Of a stretch of DNA of 7,114 bases, positions 6,901 to 7,114 are shown in pieces. The notes under the pieces were generated by a model. That model worked only from the letters and a program-made list of their open reading frames with translations. It did not search any database and was not told where the DNA came from. The translations under genes were made by a program, and so were the position numbers. Source of the DNA: Anaerolineales bacterium (GTDB lineage: Bacteria > Chloroflexota > Anaerolineae > 4572-78 > J111); assembly GCA_012032575.1 (NCBI GenBank), contig JAAUSP010000402.1:1-7114 (forward strand). Direction: 5' to 3'. The first letter of the stretch is position 1; each line of letters begins with the position of its first letter.

Positions 6901-7114
6901 CCTTCAGAATTACGTCGTACCGCCGATGGTTCCCTTATGACAATTCTACCCGGCAACATTGCACGAGTGAGCAATGGCGTTAATCAAATACTACAATTAG
7001 ATTTTATAGACTTAAATCGTACCACACTAATGCAACTTAGCTACGAGGATGGCCGGAACGATCTGTGGTTGGTCGGGGATCAAGCCTATCAACTAGTCGA
7101 ACCTGATGGCAATC
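3760..7114 (+). CDS. Gene B, segment 3 of 3: coiled coil, transmembrane helix, linker and 21-blade propeller array, 3'-partial
   Basis: Frame 1 is open from 3748 to the window end with no stop (about 1118 codons from 3760). Corrected residues 553-599 form a highly charged coiled coil (AKEAQLQREVEQQ, AEEQRKRAEAQEQ). One membrane helix follows at 602-622 (LAFAVGAVAIIMAILAG), preceded by ARQRKLTR. Next come a second charged helical stretch (NQQEAEANAAMAVAG) and a region like the ARSLLA...LGLRLMLEGLA linker that joins the membrane helix to the WD40 part in many STAND-WD40 proteins. From about 4312 there are 21 propeller blades, then the tail LMQLSYEDGRNDLWLVGD shared with gene A. The likely role is the membrane-anchored sensor half of the STAND protein. 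The basic residues before the helix predict NTPase inside and propellers outside. The ligand is unknown, and the 3' end lies beyond the window. Confidence 0.87.
3907..3969 (+). other. Predicted single transmembrane helix of gene B
   Basis: Twenty-one uncharged, mostly hydrophobic residues (LAFAVGAVAIIMAILAG plus VSGV) lie between a basic coiled coil on the N-terminal side (ARQRKLTR) and a polar region on the C-terminal side (AKQTVDAANKE). The positive-inside rule favours a cytoplasmic N-terminus. Topology is inferred and was not computed. Confidence 0.8.
4312..6960 (+). repeat. Gene B propeller array: 21 ELR-type blades
   Basis: Blades are marked by the E of ELR, with codon starts at 4384, 4510, 4636, 4765, 4885, 5014, 5131, 5263, 5419, 5539, 5659, 5782, (5902, DKL), 6025, 6145, 6280, 6391, (6508, AEI), 6649, 6781 and 6907. 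The mean spacing is 126 bp, or 42 residues. A typical unit reads FSPDE, then TYFIINYDDAP, then SELRRTADG, then SLIETLPGNV. This fits four beta strands per blade. Twenty-one is three times seven, compatible with three seven-bladed propellers in a row (inference). The most divergent copies are those at 5539 (VELLHTIDG), 5659 (NEMLRIANG), 5902 and 6508. Copies at 6025 and 6145 share the otherwise unused wording DANSELR, indicating a local duplication. Confidence 0.85.
6961..7114 (+). other. Start of the conserved C-terminal tail of gene B
   Basis: After the last blade the frame encodes ILQLDFIDLN, LMQLSYEDGRNDLWLVGD and AYQLVEPDGN. This corresponds to LQFDNINSND, LLQLVYQDDREDMWYLGD and VFQVVKPDRE in gene A. 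The homologous gene A tail runs about 100 further residues beyond this point, so gene B probably ends roughly 300 bp past the window edge. Confidence 0.7.

Noticed and set aside
4312..6960. DNA repeat array resembling CRISPR or a satellite
   Set aside because: The spacing varies from 111 to 156 bp in multiples of three, the DNA copies are diverged, and the conservation is at the protein level, so this is a coding repeat.

Overview
The window is filled by two tandem, same-strand paralogous genes for very large signalling-type proteins. Each carries a long array of degenerate WD40-like beta-propeller blades. The downstream gene, and by inference the upstream one, places this array behind a STAND-class P-loop NTPase module. 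No housekeeping gene, RNA gene, mobile element or CRISPR array was seen. Multi-domain NTPase-propeller proteins of this kind, in tandem copies and at moderate GC, are typical of large-genome, morphologically complex bacteria. The wording of the NTPase module (NPYKGLLAYR, a Walker A reading SESGSGKSS, LLLDQFEELF) resembles proteins I associate with Chloroflexota (Anaerolineae-like) and, less so, Cyanobacteria. This taxonomic guess is inference and is not proved by the window.

Layout: gene A (1-2057, 5' end outside the window) shows 13 propeller blades and a non-repeat C-terminal tail. A 48-bp gap (2058-2105) follows, with a Shine-Dalgarno-like AAAGGA and a 13-bp direct repeat that spans the next start codon. 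Gene B (2106 to beyond 7114) encodes, in order: a Gly/Ile-rich N-terminal segment, an nSTAND-type NTPase core, a STAND helical/winged-helix region, a charged coiled coil, one transmembrane helix, a helical linker, 21 propeller blades (mean 42 residues, numerically 3 x 7), and the start of the same C-terminal tail seen in gene A.

Neither gene is open in a single frame. Gene A changes frame once (near 244-248) and gene B twice (near 2961-2965 and 3756-3760). At all three places the protein is restored by adding one base to a run of five identical bases (T5, T5, A5). Nothing else in the genes looks decayed. I therefore read the fragments as two genes, broken either by single-base homopolymer under-calls in the assembly or, less likely, by very recent mutation. 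They are annotated below as frame segments with the joins given.

How it may work (inference): the NTPase module would be cytoplasmic. The basic residues just before the single membrane helix predict that the propeller array lies outside the membrane. Such a protein could couple recognition of an external ligand to nucleotide-dependent oligomerisation inside. STAND proteins are used in bacteria for immunity and signalling, but no catalytic effector domain is recognisable here, so a defence role is only a possibility.
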